Shown: positions 46,754 through 55,448, counted from the stretch's first letter. The stretch is DNA of 64,000 nt from Bacteroidales bacterium (GCA_030637515.1 DAOWGM010000155.1:1-64000); one strand, 5' to 3'. The notes: generated by a model not told the origin, from the letters alone. Translations and numbers: made by a program.

Positions 46754-47341
46754 TTAGTAAGCGTCCATTACATGGTCAATTTCACCTTTGTAAGAGCCAG
46801 TTACTTCTTTGCCATTATCTAATTGAAAAGTGTATTCAATTGTGTAAACTAAACCTGTTTTTGTAACATTCAATTCACCTCCGGTAACTTCCAGATAAGT
46901 TCCTATGTCTTCGTCGGAATCCATATCCACATCAATCTCAACTGATGCATCGTAAAAATAATCTGAATCACCATCAAATGAATATTTATGTTCAGGAAGA
47001 CTATCTGTTACCATATTTGCTTCAAGATATATTTGCAACAAGTCTCCTTTCCCTGATATAATAGGGTCGCCATCATTTGCAACGTAAGTAATTGAAGAAG
47101 AATAAAATGACACTTCAAACTCTGTTACATTATCTTCCATTTCCCCATAATTTAAGATCAATGCTTCAGGAGTTTCATATTCGTTTCCGTTATATATAAA
47201 TAAGTTTTCTATGATCTCTTCTTCTACAATTTCTTCTTCAATTTCTTTAACTTCATCGACTTTTTCGCAAGACACATTTATTAAAGCTAAACCCAACAAT
47301 ATCATTAATAAAAGCTTGTTAAACTCAGTAATTTTTCTCAT
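46754..47341 (-). CDS. Hypothetical acidic lipoprotein (195 aa)
   Basis: Lipoprotein signal LGLALINVSC, with Cys25 as anchor, followed by a Glu-rich linker and a beta-rich domain with many Asp (DVDMDSDEDIGT) that may bind calcium. It is convergent with the radical SAM gene. No domain is recognised, but the pattern (short, acidic, lipid-anchored) is common among Bacteroidota surface proteins. It is a single gene. Confidence 0.7.
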   Translation of the reverse strand: MRKITEFNKLLLMILLGLALINVSCEKVDEVKEIEEEIVEEEIIENLFIYNGNEYETPEALILNYGEMEDNVTEFEVSFYSSSITYVANDGDPIISGKGDLLQIYLEANMVTDSLPEHKYSFDGDSDYFYDASVEIDVDMDSDEDIGTYLEVTGGELNVTKTGLVYTIEYTFQLDNGKEVTGSYKGEIDHVMDAY

Positions 47342-47511
47342 TCTTTTTTTTTAATTTAGTAATGAATAATTAAGATTAAATTCTCAAAATAATTCTTTCA
47401 CAAGCAATTTAATCCTGTTTTTAAAATTATTTGCCAAAAATATACTTTATATTCAAAGATTATAAAATCAATATCTCTTTTTTTATTAAATTAGCTTAAT
47501 CAATAAAAAAT

Positions 47512-47516
47512 GGAGG
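47512..47516 (+). promoter_or_regulatory. Strong Shine-Dalgarno site of the SOR-like gene
   Basis: GGAGG six bases before the ATG at 47523, unusual for this phylum and fixing the start. Confidence 0.6.
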
Positions 47517-47522
47517 TATAAA

Positions 47523-47903
47523 ATGAAAAGTAAATTCAGAATTACAAGTACAATTACATTAGTATTCTTTCTTTTTCTTTCTCTTGGTAGTTTTGCCAAT
47601 AAAACATCAGTAAAAATAGTTGCACCCGAAACAGTAGATGCAGGAACAGAAGTAACAGTTAAAATTGAAGTTACACATATTGGAAATACAAAAGCTCATT
47701 ATACCGATTGGGTTGTTGTAAAAGTAAATGGTGAAGAGTATAAAAAGTGGGAATACACAAAAGACAATTTACCAGACAATCAAAACTTTACATTAGAATT
47801 TAAAATTACAGCAAAAACTAATCTTGAAATTATTGTAGAAGGAAATTGCAACAAGCATGGCTCAAAAGGAGAAGATAAAGTGAGTATTAAAGTTGAACAA
47901 TAA
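47523..47903 (+). CDS. Exported superoxide reductase-like (desulfoferrodoxin C-terminal type) protein
   Basis: A 126-residue protein with a signal peptide (MKSKFR start, cleavage near SFAN at 25). The mature part resembles the neelaredoxin/superoxide reductase fold. THIGNTKAHYTDWVVV carries H52 and H59, like the HPMxxEHYIxWI segment, and CNKHG carries C109 and H112, exactly like the CNxHG iron site. The His-His spacing is one residue longer than usual. The fourth histidine and the glutamate of the classical site are not seen, so either another residue serves or the protein is not catalytic. It would act in the periplasm. It is followed after 52 bases by an unknown exported protein. Confidence 0.6.
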   Translation: MKSKFRITSTITLVFFLFLSLGSFANKTSVKIVAPETVDAGTEVTVKIEVTHIGNTKAHYTDWVVVKVNGEEYKKWEYTKDNLPDNQNFTLEFKITAKTNLEIIVEGNCNKHGSKGEDKVSIKVEQ

Positions 47904-47955
47904 CACGATAATAATTAATTATATTTAAATAAAACCAACTATTAAAATTTAAATT

Positions 47956-48567
47956 ATGAAAATTATTAAAACTGTATTTGTTGCACTATTAGTGATGAGT
48001 ATAACTGCTACGCAGGCTCAAAAAATCAAAGTTACTAAAGGTGATTTAGCATTTCTAAAAGGTCAGACTGAAGTATTATTAGAATATGATTACAGTAATA
48101 TGGCTGTTGGTAAATTCGATAAAGAAGCTGATTATGTTGCTAAAAAAACAGCTGAATATAATAAGAAGAATGCAGGTACTGGTGATGAGTGGGCTGTAAA
48201 ATGGGAAGCAGACAGAGAAGGTCGATTCCACCCTAAATTTGAAGAATTATTGAATAATTACACTAAAAAAGCTGATTGTAATTTCGATCAAACAAATATT
48301 AAAGCTAAATACACATTAATTGTAAAAACAACTTTTACTGAACCAGGATTCAATATTGGTATTGTGAAAAAAGATGCCATGATTAATCTTGAAGTAAAAT
48401 TTGTTGAAACTGAGAATAAAGAAAATGTTTTAGCTGTTATTACACTGATAAACGTTCCAGGTCGTGGTATGGGAAATGATTATGATACTGGATACAGAAT
48501 TCAAGAAGCATATGCAAAAGGGGGAAAATCTCTTGGAGCATACTTGGTTAAAAAAGCTTTTAAATAA
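47956..48567 (+). CDS. Hypothetical exported protein (203 aa)
   Basis: Signal peptide (MKIIKTVFVALLVMSITATQA, cleavage near AQ at 21) and a mature domain with alternating strands and a conserved-looking FTEPGFNIGIVKKDAMINLEV. It contains one cysteine (NCNFDQ region). Similar proteins occur in Bacteroidota as hypothetical. It follows the SOR-like gene in the same direction and is terminated by a hairpin, so the two are likely an operon. Confidence 0.7.
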   Translation: MKIIKTVFVALLVMSITATQAQKIKVTKGDLAFLKGQTEVLLEYDYSNMAVGKFDKEADYVAKKTAEYNKKNAGTGDEWAVKWEADREGRFHPKFEELLNNYTKKADCNFDQTNIKAKYTLIVKTTFTEPGFNIGIVKKDAMINLEVKFVETENKENVLAVITLINVPGRGMGNDYDTGYRIQEAYAKGGKSLGAYLVKKAFK

Positions 48568-48585
48568 TAATTTATAGCTTACATA

Positions 48586-48619
48586 ATAAAAAAGGGATCT
48601 TTTAAAGATTCCTTTTTCT
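48586..48619 (+). terminator. Intrinsic terminator of the SOR-like/exported pair
   Basis: AAAAAGGGATCTTT pairs with AAAGATTCCTTTTT, one G-U pair, 20 bases after the stop. Confidence 0.75.
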
Positions 48620-48679
48620 ATTTTATTTTATTTGTTTTCAGATCTACGAATATTTTTTCATTTTAAAATACTCCTGGAA

Positions 48680-48796
48680 TTATTGCCCGTTTAGCAGCCA
48701 GATAATCAGAAATTTACTCTTATACCATTTATGATGATCTACTGCACAAGGAACTAAATTTATAAATGTCCAAACAAAGAAAGCTAAAAAAACCAC
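48680..48796 (-). CDS. Possible small membrane peptide (38 aa) or gene remnant
   Basis: The minus strand of the 258-base gap between the terminator at 48.6 kb and the FabD-like gene encodes, from a GTG at 48796, a hydrophobic segment (VVFLAFFVWTFINLVP) then DHHKWYKSKFLIIWLLNG and a stop. The pattern of hydrophobic helix, basic turn, hydrophobic helix looks protein-like and could be a truncated small membrane protein. Start codon and expression are doubtful. The rest of the gap shows nothing. Confidence 0.25.
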   Translation of the reverse strand: MVFLAFFVWTFINLVPCAVDHHKWYKSKFLIIWLLNGQ

Positions 48797-48825
48797 TCTT
48801 AAATTATAACTTTTATACTTTTCAC

Positions 48826-49725
48826 TTATATTTTATGTACTAATTTCAGTTGATAATTACCGCAAATAAAACGAGATATTTTTTTCAAATCCTTTCCTGC
48901 CCCACATTCATAAAATTCAGTTACATTCTTTTCAATTATTATTTGCATCGTTCCAAACCAGTTAATTTTTCTTGTTAAGTTAAAAACCAACTCTTTTTTT
49001 AACTCAGCAGCTTCTGTAATTTCTCTTTGATCAAATGTTGAGATTATTGGACAACGTGGAGTTTTTATCTGTAAAGAATCTACAAATGAGGCAAATTCAT
49101 CAGAATATTTCAACATATATTCAGAATGATAAGGTGTATTTACGGTTAATTCTGTCGTAGAAAGTGCTCCTTCATTCTTAGCTTCTCTTAGTATTTTTTT
49201 GATCTCCCTTTTTTTACCTGCAACAACTAAAGAATACTCATTATTGATATTAATTATTTCTGTTGTATGGTTCGTATTATTAATTAGAATATTAACATCA
49301 TCTATTGATAATCCTATAATTGATCCCATTCCATAATCTTCAGACACTCTTAATTCTTCGGTCAGATCAAATGCGGACTTAATAATTCTTATGCCATCAG
49401 AAAAAGAAATAGCTCCAGTAGAATATAAAGCAGCGTAAATACCCATGCTGTATCCAGCAACAAAATTTGGTTTTAGGTCCTTTAATAAAAGAATATCACT
49501 TATTGAACAACTAAAAATATAAGCAAGTAGCTGAGATAGAAATTCATTATTCTGGTATTCGTTGTTTTCGTAGGCAAATTCGGGTAAGTTATAGCCAATA
49601 AGCTCAGAAGCTTTATTAATATAGCTTGATAAACTGAGATTATTTCTTTGTATAAAATCAAGCTCTTTACCGGTAAATTCAGTAATAAATGCAGGAAATA
49701 CGAATGCTGTTTTATTACTCATCAC
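48826..49725 (-). CDS. Divergent FabD-fold acyltransferase
   Basis: A 299-residue protein aligned with malonyl-CoA:ACP transacylase over its length. The nucleophile elbow is AGYSMGIYAAL (S93 in place of GHSLG) and the catalytic His is H200 in TPYHSEYM. Two canonical features are missing: the N-terminal GQGSQ loop reads PAFITE, and the arginine that binds the malonyl carboxylate in E. coli FabD (R117) aligns without gaps to Ala118. A neutral acyl group rather than malonyl is therefore likely. The start overlaps the holo-ACP synthase gene by 11 bases, so translation is coupled. Confidence 0.85.
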   Translation of the reverse strand: MMSNKTAFVFPAFITEFTGKELDFIQRNNLSLSSYINKASELIGYNLPEFAYENNEYQNNEFLSQLLAYIFSCSISDILLLKDLKPNFVAGYSMGIYAALYSTGAISFSDGIRIIKSAFDLTEELRVSEDYGMGSIIGLSIDDVNILINNTNHTTEIININNEYSLVVAGKKREIKKILREAKNEGALSTTELTVNTPYHSEYMLKYSDEFASFVDSLQIKTPRCPIISTFDQREITEAAELKKELVFNLTRKINWFGTMQIIIEKNVTEFYECGAGKDLKKISRFICGNYQLKLVHKI

Positions 49726-50098
49726 CGTTCTTTTTTATTAACAAAACGCAGACAACTGCATATTTATCAGCTTGTTGAATATCAGCTTTAATATCTATTA
49801 TTTTCAAATCATTAAATATGCCATCGATTTTTTTTGATGTATATATTTTAAAATCAGTTGGTCCTTCAAAAATGATTTCAACATCTTTAAAATCAAAATC
49901 GGAATTATTAAGTGCTTTATAAAAAGCTTCTTTAAAACAAAAGCCTTTTAAAAAGGCTTCTTTACCAAAAACTGAAAAATTTTCAATTTCTTTCGATGTA
50001 AAAAGATCATAAATAAGATCCGATAATATTCCGTTTTCGAAGTAATGCTTATCGAAACGATGAATTTCTTCAATATCGATTCCGCAACCGAATATCAT
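49715..50098 (-). CDS. AcpS-type 4'-phosphopantetheinyl transferase
   Basis: A 127-residue holo-ACP synthase that loads phosphopantetheine onto ACP serines. Asp8 in FGCGIDIEEIHRF and Glu57 in GFCFKEAFYKAL are the magnesium ligands and are intact. The N-terminal half matches AcpS; the C-terminal half is divergent. A dedicated copy inside the cluster, between an ACP gene and the FabD-like gene, suggests it serves the cluster ACPs rather than fatty-acid ACP. Confidence 0.88.
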   Translation of the reverse strand: MIFGCGIDIEEIHRFDKHYFENGILSDLIYDLFTSKEIENFSVFGKEAFLKGFCFKEAFYKALNNSDFDFKDVEIIFEGPTDFKIYTSKKIDGIFNDLKIIDIKADIQQADKYAVVCVLLIKKNGDE

Positions 50099-50109
50099 TT
50101 AAATCTATT

Positions 50110-50412
50110 TTATAAGTCTAAAATACTATTCTCATGTTCAATTATAAGCAATTGCATTTTAATTAATTCACCAATAGTTTTTACCGGATTTTTAACTGCA
50201 TATTTGCCTATTGTTTTTAGTTCAATATTGAGACTGTATTTCTTTTTAAAAATTTCTATTAGTTCAAGAAACATTAATGAATCGCCATCTAAATCACCAA
50301 TAATATTAGAATTCTCCGATATTTCATCAATCTCCATTTCACATTCTTCAGCAAAAAATTCAAGAATCACTTCTTTTACTTCTTCGCGCATTTTATCAGT
50401 AATCTGAGCCAT
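50110..50412 (-). CDS. Acyl carrier protein (left arm, ACP 1)
   Basis: A 100-residue acidic helical protein. The phosphopantetheine site is Ser45 in GDLDGDSLMFLELIE, with GDS instead of the common DSL context preceded by Gly-Leu-Asp. It lies 11 bases before the phosphopantetheinyl transferase gene. The atypical motif separates it from ACPs 2 and 3 in the locus. Confidence 0.9.
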   Translation of the reverse strand: MAQITDKMREEVKEVILEFFAEECEMEIDEISENSNIIGDLDGDSLMFLELIEIFKKKYSLNIELKTIGKYAVKNPVKTIGELIKMQLLIIEHENSILDL

Positions 50413-50421
50413 ATAATTTAT

Positions 50422-50799
50422 TTATTCTGTTATCAATTTATTAACTTCTTCTTTTGAAATTTCCTTCCATTTCGGATTTTCAAACTTATCATTGTCAATG
50501 TCAAACTCAACTATATAGAACGACTCTTGATTAAAGGATAGTTTCGTTTTCTTATTAGGTGTATGCTCAATATAAATTAAACGTTTATAGTCTATTTCAT
50601 ATTTATCACAAAGTTCTTTAGCAAGTTTTGTGTTCCATTCTGTAATTGATGTACCTGGATTTTCATCAAATAAATCAGTTGCAATTACAATGGTTTCATC
50701 TTGTTTCTTTACAATTTTCAAACCACAAATTGATGGAACATCCCACAAACCATTGAAATTATATATCTGATCCTGATATTTACTAATTTTTGATTCCAT
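50422..50799 (-). CDS. Hypothetical cytoplasmic protein (125 aa)
   Basis: Not recognised. The 125 residues carry a hydrophobic beta-like core (TIVIATDLFDENPGTSITEW, LIYIEHTPNKKTKLSF) and are rich in Lys/Glu; there is no signal peptide. It lies between ACP 1 and the radical SAM gene (9 and 13 bases), so it is part of the operon. Confidence 0.7.
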   Translation of the reverse strand: MESKISKYQDQIYNFNGLWDVPSICGLKIVKKQDETIVIATDLFDENPGTSITEWNTKLAKELCDKYEIDYKRLIYIEHTPNKKTKLSFNQESFYIVEFDIDNDKFENPKWKEISKEEVNKLITE

Positions 50800-50812
50800 T
50801 TTTAAATATCAA

Positions 50813-52087
50813 TTAAGCAATTTTACTTTTTACACTTTTACCAAAACTCATTTTTGATAAATCTTTTACTGGTTTTCTGAAAGTACCATCGTCAATCTCA
50901 CGAGAAACTACTTTTTTCAAAAGCTTAAACATTTTTTCTTCCTGTGTTTCATCTTTATAGAAAGTATCCCATGCATATTGATACATTTCTTGCAATCTTT
51001 CAGGGCTCATATGCTTTGGTTGATACACAACCTGACCGGCATTATAATCGTCCCAATTTTTATTAAAAATTCGGTCTTGTTTTATTAAATCATTATAAGC
51101 CTTAGTATGTGGGAATGGAGCCAATACTGTAAACTCAGCTAAGTCAAGATCAATCTCTAATAAGAAATCTATTAATCTCTTAATATCATCTTCTGTCTGA
51201 TTATCAAGACCTAACAAAATAGTTCCTTCAACACCAATACCATAATCATGATATCTTTTTACTCTTTCTCTTATATAATCAGAAGTATCGAATACTGCTT
51301 GATAAACATACCAAGCACCAGCCTGAGCAGCTAAATCCAGAACTTCCGGTTTATCTTCAATTGTATGACTACACCATTTCTTTTTTAACGGGATCATTGC
51401 CTTAAATAAATCTTTTTCCCATTGTGTATCTTGAGCTAAGGAGTTATCAACTATAAACAGTCTGTTATTATCGATGGTTTCTAGCTCTTCGATAGCCTTA
51501 TCAATTGGTCTTGGACGAAAATTCCTACCTCCCAAATATGATACAGCACAAGGATAACAACTATATTTACAACCGCGCGAAGCATGAAATAAATCAACCA
51601 TCTGCACTCCTTTATGATAGTATAGATCACGGTTGTAAATTTCTCTACGTGCCGGACCAACTATTTCAATCGGTGGTAAATCATTCATATGATTGTACAC
51701 TTTTTTCAATTGACCATTTCTAAAATCTTGAAAAACCTGTTCTATATGCCCTTCAGCCTCACCAAGAAATACAGAATCAGCGTGAAGTATAGTTTCTTCG
51801 GCATGCAACATAGTAGAAATACCTCCAAAAATTACTTTTTTACCTCTTTTTCTATACTCGTCTGCAATTGCCCAACCACTTTTAATCTGAGTAGTTAACA
51901 ACATAGAGATACCTACAAAATCCACGTCATCATCATAACGCATTTCTTCAAGATTCTGATCTATAAACTCTACCTCTACATCATCAGGAATAGTTGCTGC
52001 AAATACTGCTGCTCCGTGAGGTGGCAAATTAAAAGTTGTTTGCCCTTCCAGCTTTCTCCACTTTGGAAATATTAATTGAAATTTCAT
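50813..52087 (-). CDS. B12-binding-type radical SAM protein (left arm)
   Basis: A 424-residue enzyme. The N-terminal 140 residues form a cobalamin-binding-like Rossmann domain (DFVGISMLLTTQ, KVIFGGI) without a DxHxxG motif, so cobalamin would bind base-off without His ligand, if at all. The radical SAM cluster cysteines are C173, C177 and C180 in SRGCKYSCYPC. Enzymes of this type methylate carbon or do oxidative rearrangements; chemistry here is unknown. It lies between the sulfotransferase and the unknown 125-residue gene. Confidence 0.92.
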   Translation of the reverse strand: MKFQLIFPKWRKLEGQTTFNLPPHGAAVFAATIPDDVEVEFIDQNLEEMRYDDDVDFVGISMLLTTQIKSGWAIADEYRKRGKKVIFGGISTMLHAEETILHADSVFLGEAEGHIEQVFQDFRNGQLKKVYNHMNDLPPIEIVGPARREIYNRDLYYHKGVQMVDLFHASRGCKYSCYPCAVSYLGGRNFRPRPIDKAIEELETIDNNRLFIVDNSLAQDTQWEKDLFKAMIPLKKKWCSHTIEDKPEVLDLAAQAGAWYVYQAVFDTSDYIRERVKRYHDYGIGVEGTILLGLDNQTEDDIKRLIDFLLEIDLDLAEFTVLAPFPHTKAYNDLIKQDRIFNKNWDDYNAGQVVYQPKHMSPERLQEMYQYAWDTFYKDETQEEKMFKLLKKVVSREIDDGTFRKPVKDLSKMSFGKSVKSKIA

Positions 52088-52138
52088 ATGTTTTGTTTTG
52101 TCTGCTGTACAAGCTGATAAAATTATTAAAAAAAAATA

Positions 52139-53227
52139 CTAATGCAAACTATATTCCTTCTCTGTCATCCACGACTTTAGGATGTTATTGATTTCCAGCT
52201 TGTCGCTTTCTGGCATTGTATATTTATTTTTTTGGTATTCCTTTACCGAAATCAAAAAATCACTTATTTGTTTCTCAAATCCTTCCAAAAATTCAACATT
52301 CAACTGCTTGTATATTGATTTAATTTCTTTTGTAGGATTCTTTTCTAAATCCTCAAATTTTAATTCGTAGAATCTTTCCTTAGGAAGCTTCTTTACATCT
52401 TCATCAATTTTTTTAAGCATTTTAAATAACAAAGAACTAGTGTCCTGAATATTAGGTTTTACCCATTTTCCATTCATTGCATTTTGCTTACCAACAATAT
52501 CCCACATTCTTATTGTTGAAGGAACAACCTTGTGTGGATGTCGCATAATATGAATATACCTCGCTTTTGGAAAGATTTCATTTAAAATATCAATACGAAA
52601 AGAATGAAACGGACTCTTTATCAGTATAGTATTATTATTCTCGAGAGTCAATTTTTTGTAAAAATATTTTACAGCTTCTTTCCATTCTTCTAATTTCTTT
52701 CCTTCAGGTAAAAAATCAGGAAATTGATCTAAGAAATATTCTTTTGATTTTGGAAAAATTAAGCGCTCCAATGGTGAATAACTACACAATCTAAAAAGTG
52801 CGTATTCATCTTCCAAAGGCTCATCCATACTGAGTTTCACCTGATCCATTGGTCGAGTTCCCTTTAATGCTCGACCCATAATAGGTTCATATGACTTTCG
52901 GGAAGTTAGAAAACTATCGGGTATTGATCCTTGAAATACATTAGTAGTTACCAAATTAGCGTCAAGAGCCAACAGTTGATGTAAAAATGTACTTCCTGTT
53001 CTCCAGTGTCCAATAATTATTATTGGATCTTCAGGTAATTTATGAGTTTTAATTTTATTGGCATAAACCGACTTTTCTTTTCTGTAAAATATAGAAGCCC
53101 ACACTCCATTTTGAAAAAGAAATAAGAACCTTACCAGATATTTTGGATACAACGACATTCCATTTTTCATAATAAGTTTTATGAACCTGGATAGTCTCAT
53201 CCCTGCTATCAGGTAAGCACTCTTCAT
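52139..53227 (-). CDS. Sulfotransferase-fold protein
   Basis: A 362-residue protein with the PAPS 5'-phosphosulfate loop GHWRTGSTFLH (73-83) and a 3'-phosphate-type segment IHIMRHPHKVVPSTIRMW. It belongs to the Sulfotransfer_3 group, whose members use PAPS to sulfate hydroxyls, although some close relatives have lost this role. An N-terminal hydrophobic stretch suggests membrane association. PAPS-synthesis genes are not in the window. In the left arm between ACP 2 and the radical SAM gene, it is a candidate tailoring enzyme. Confidence 0.88.
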   Translation of the reverse strand: MKSAYLIAGMRLSRFIKLIMKNGMSLYPKYLVRFLFLFQNGVWASIFYRKEKSVYANKIKTHKLPEDPIIIIGHWRTGSTFLHQLLALDANLVTTNVFQGSIPDSFLTSRKSYEPIMGRALKGTRPMDQVKLSMDEPLEDEYALFRLCSYSPLERLIFPKSKEYFLDQFPDFLPEGKKLEEWKEAVKYFYKKLTLENNNTILIKSPFHSFRIDILNEIFPKARYIHIMRHPHKVVPSTIRMWDIVGKQNAMNGKWVKPNIQDTSSLLFKMLKKIDEDVKKLPKERFYELKFEDLEKNPTKEIKSIYKQLNVEFLEGFEKQISDFLISVKEYQKNKYTMPESDKLEINNILKSWMTEKEYSLH

Positions 53228-53264
53228 ATTCAGTTTGATTTGAATTAATTACTTAAAAGAGATT

Positions 53265-53540
53265 TTATTCCGATTTGCTTTTAATAAAATCAGCAATCGA
53301 ATTTACATCTTTTAGTACCTCACGAGCCAAATTTTGATCATCAATGCGTACTTTAAAATCTCTCTGAATTGCCATAACAAGTTCTATTGCATCGATTGAA
53401 TCTAATCCTAAAGTATTGTCTCCTCCGAAAAGTGGTAGGTCATCTTCAATATCCTGCGGAGTTATATCCTGTATATTTAATGTATCAATAATCATTTTTT
53501 TAATATCCGCCTTCAAATCTGTTCCAATATTTTCTCCCAT
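53265..53540 (-). CDS. Acyl carrier protein (left arm, ACP 2)
   Basis: A 91-residue acidic carrier protein. Ser48 in NTLGLDSIDAIELV is the canonical phosphopantetheine site. It lies 13 bases downstream of the first BtrH-like gene, so it is the most likely donor ACP for that acyltransferase, as BtrI ACP is for BtrH in butirosin synthesis. Confidence 0.93.
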   Translation of the reverse strand: MGENIGTDLKADIKKMIIDTLNIQDITPQDIEDDLPLFGGDNTLGLDSIDAIELVMAIQRDFKVRIDDQNLAREVLKDVNSIADFIKSKSE

Positions 53541-53553
53541 TCTATCTTAAATA

Positions 53554-54567
53554 TTAAATATTACTAACTACTGTTTTTAATTCATTATAAAAAGCTTCCT
53601 CAGAATCAGCTCTTTCATTAATCATTTGACCTAGTTCCTGAAGTTTTTCAGGTCCAAGATCTCTGTTTTTTCCAATTTTGGCTGCAAAGTAAGAAATATT
53701 TCTCCAACCATCTCCTATTTCCATCATCTTTTTTGACATATCTTCTAATTCTTTATTCTGTAGAATTTCAGATGCTTGACGAAGAAATGTGGCATATAAA
53801 AAACGGAATCCACCCCCACCTGTTCCTTGATCTTCAAGAAAAACATTTATTTTCATCACCTCATGCGATAAATGATCAATATCTCTTGTTAATTTTGGCC
53901 ATCCTTGTAGTTTCTTAGCAAAAGTTCGAATACCTCGCACACCAATAAACGGAGGTTGAACACCCACCATATTATTAACAGTATTTTTTATTGCAACAGG
54001 AATTAGCTTCTTATAATCAACTGTTTCAGGCACAGATTCTATATAATATCTAAATCCTTTTGGAGCTAAATATCCACCAGCAAAACGAGCCTTTCTTAAA
54101 TTATCTTTATGAATTCGAGCAAATTTGGGGTAATAGCTATCACTAACAATATATTCATCACCTTCTTTTCCAACTATAGTAATAAAGTGAATATTAGCAT
54201 GAACTCTTTCCCATTGAGGAATATAATCCATATAATAAAAGTCTACTTGACAAGCAACAGGTATGTTATTCTCTAAAAGACTGTCAAGTTCTTGCTCAGC
54301 TTCATCTTGATTTTTAAATCGTTGAGTATTAAATTTAATATCAGTTCTCTTTGCAATTTTCTTTCTTAATTTCCCTGGTTTTGTTCTTAAAATAAACATA
54401 GGAAAATTAAGATTTGGTGTTCGGCTTAAATAGCCAAAATATAAACCACTACCCAAACCAAAAATCATTGGTTCAGTAATTTCCAGACCCTGATGTTTTA
54501 GTAATGCTGTTAATGAGCCAGACTCACAATGAGCTGCCATATTGTGTTTAAAAGATTCTATTATCAT
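53554..54567 (-). CDS. BtrH-like acyltransferase (left arm; BtrH_N plus DUF4872)
   Basis: A 337-residue cysteine-type acyltransferase. The N-terminal BtrH domain has AAHCESGSLTALLKHQG with C14, then H127 in NIHFITIVG and D143 in YIVSDSYYP, an apparent Cys-His-Asp triad like papain-fold enzymes. The C-terminal DUF4872 domain is helical, with GTGGGGFRFLYATFL. BtrH moves an acyl group from an ACP to an amine in butirosin synthesis; a similar transfer from ACP is expected here, acceptor unknown. It overlaps the XRE-like gene by four bases (ATGA) and is clearly paralogous to the right-arm protein at 62467. Confidence 0.9.
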   Translation of the reverse strand: MIIESFKHNMAAHCESGSLTALLKHQGLEITEPMIFGLGSGLYFGYLSRTPNLNFPMFILRTKPGKLRKKIAKRTDIKFNTQRFKNQDEAEQELDSLLENNIPVACQVDFYYMDYIPQWERVHANIHFITIVGKEGDEYIVSDSYYPKFARIHKDNLRKARFAGGYLAPKGFRYYIESVPETVDYKKLIPVAIKNTVNNMVGVQPPFIGVRGIRTFAKKLQGWPKLTRDIDHLSHEVMKINVFLEDQGTGGGGFRFLYATFLRQASEILQNKELEDMSKKMMEIGDGWRNISYFAAKIGKNRDLGPEKLQELGQMINERADSEEAFYNELKTVVSNI

Positions 54568-55064
54568 TTTTTGTTTAATTCTATTTTTGTGATAACTACG
54601 AAAGGATTTTCTGTTCTTGTTTGTTTAACCAGTATTGGTTGCTTCTGTTTATCTGACTCCGCTTTGGTCTCATTATCTTCAACTACAATAGCTTGAAATA
54701 AATTAGAAACCGGTATGTCAAAAGCATATGCATATTTATATAAGTCTGCCAATTTTGCTTTTCTGAATGATTTTACTTTTTGATGTTGTTTCACCTTAAA
54801 TACAGGAATCCCGGTTCTTCGAGATAATTCAACATCATTAAAATCATGAATTAGCTTATAAAAATAAACTGGGGTAATTTCATTTTTTTTGAGTTTCTCT
54901 AGTAATGAATTTCTTAATTTCATCATTTTCTCCCAGAAATCGTCAAGATAATTTTTGGTTATATACGAGCCTGTCTGAATCGGACCAAATGTTCCATCTT
55001 CCTTTTCAACATACATTATAAGTTGTTGAGGTTCGTAATCAATATAAGCATCTTTTTCTTTCAT
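54564..55064 (-). CDS. XRE-like helix-turn-helix protein paired with BtrH (left arm)
   Basis: A 166-residue protein without signal peptide. A variable N-terminal domain is followed at about 75-140 by a helix-turn-helix-like domain (DVELSRRTGIPVFKVKQH and LADLYKYAYAFDIPVSNLF), whose final IPVxxLF helix matches XRE/cro domains. The C-terminal tail is Lys/Glu-rich. The right-arm paralogue at 62060 shares the pattern KVKxHxK...F.K...KYA..F.I.V..L. The stop overlaps the BtrH start by four bases, so the two are translationally coupled. It may regulate the locus or assist the acyltransferase. Confidence 0.75.
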   Translation of the reverse strand: MKEKDAYIDYEPQQLIMYVEKEDGTFGPIQTGSYITKNYLDDFWEKMMKLRNSLLEKLKKNEITPVYFYKLIHDFNDVELSRRTGIPVFKVKQHQKVKSFRKAKLADLYKYAYAFDIPVSNLFQAIVVEDNETKAESDKQKQPILVKQTRTENPFVVITKIELNKK

Positions 55065-55448
55065 GTAAATTATATTTCAATCCGATTCAAAAATTATGTT
55101 TTCGGCCGATGATTTAGATTCTTACAGCAATGTAGTAAAAACTATGCCATTTTTTTGGTCTACTAAATTAATTCAAATTAAATTATTGCCAAAATTAATA
55201 CAAACAAACAATTTGAAATTTAAATGATTTAACCACTATTTATAAGCATTATAGAAGTATTTACAAATTAATATTTCATAAAATAATCTGTTCATGTAAC
55301 CATATTGATATTTGATAAAAAATATTGACTAAAAGGATTCGTAATCTAAGGAATATTAAAAGTATTTATTAAATTTGCATACTTACAAAATGACAGATGA
55401 ACTAAACGGCTAATTATTAGCTACTTTAACGTATAACGAAGAATAAAA
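55065..55448. promoter_or_regulatory. Divergent control region of the biosynthetic locus
   Basis: These 384 AT-rich bases separate the two arms and carry no gene. The minus-strand box TAATTTTG (55190-55197) lies 126 bases before the left-arm start, and the plus-strand box TAAATTTG (55370-55377) 72 bases before the lyase gene. No clear palindromic operator was found. Confidence 0.55.
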
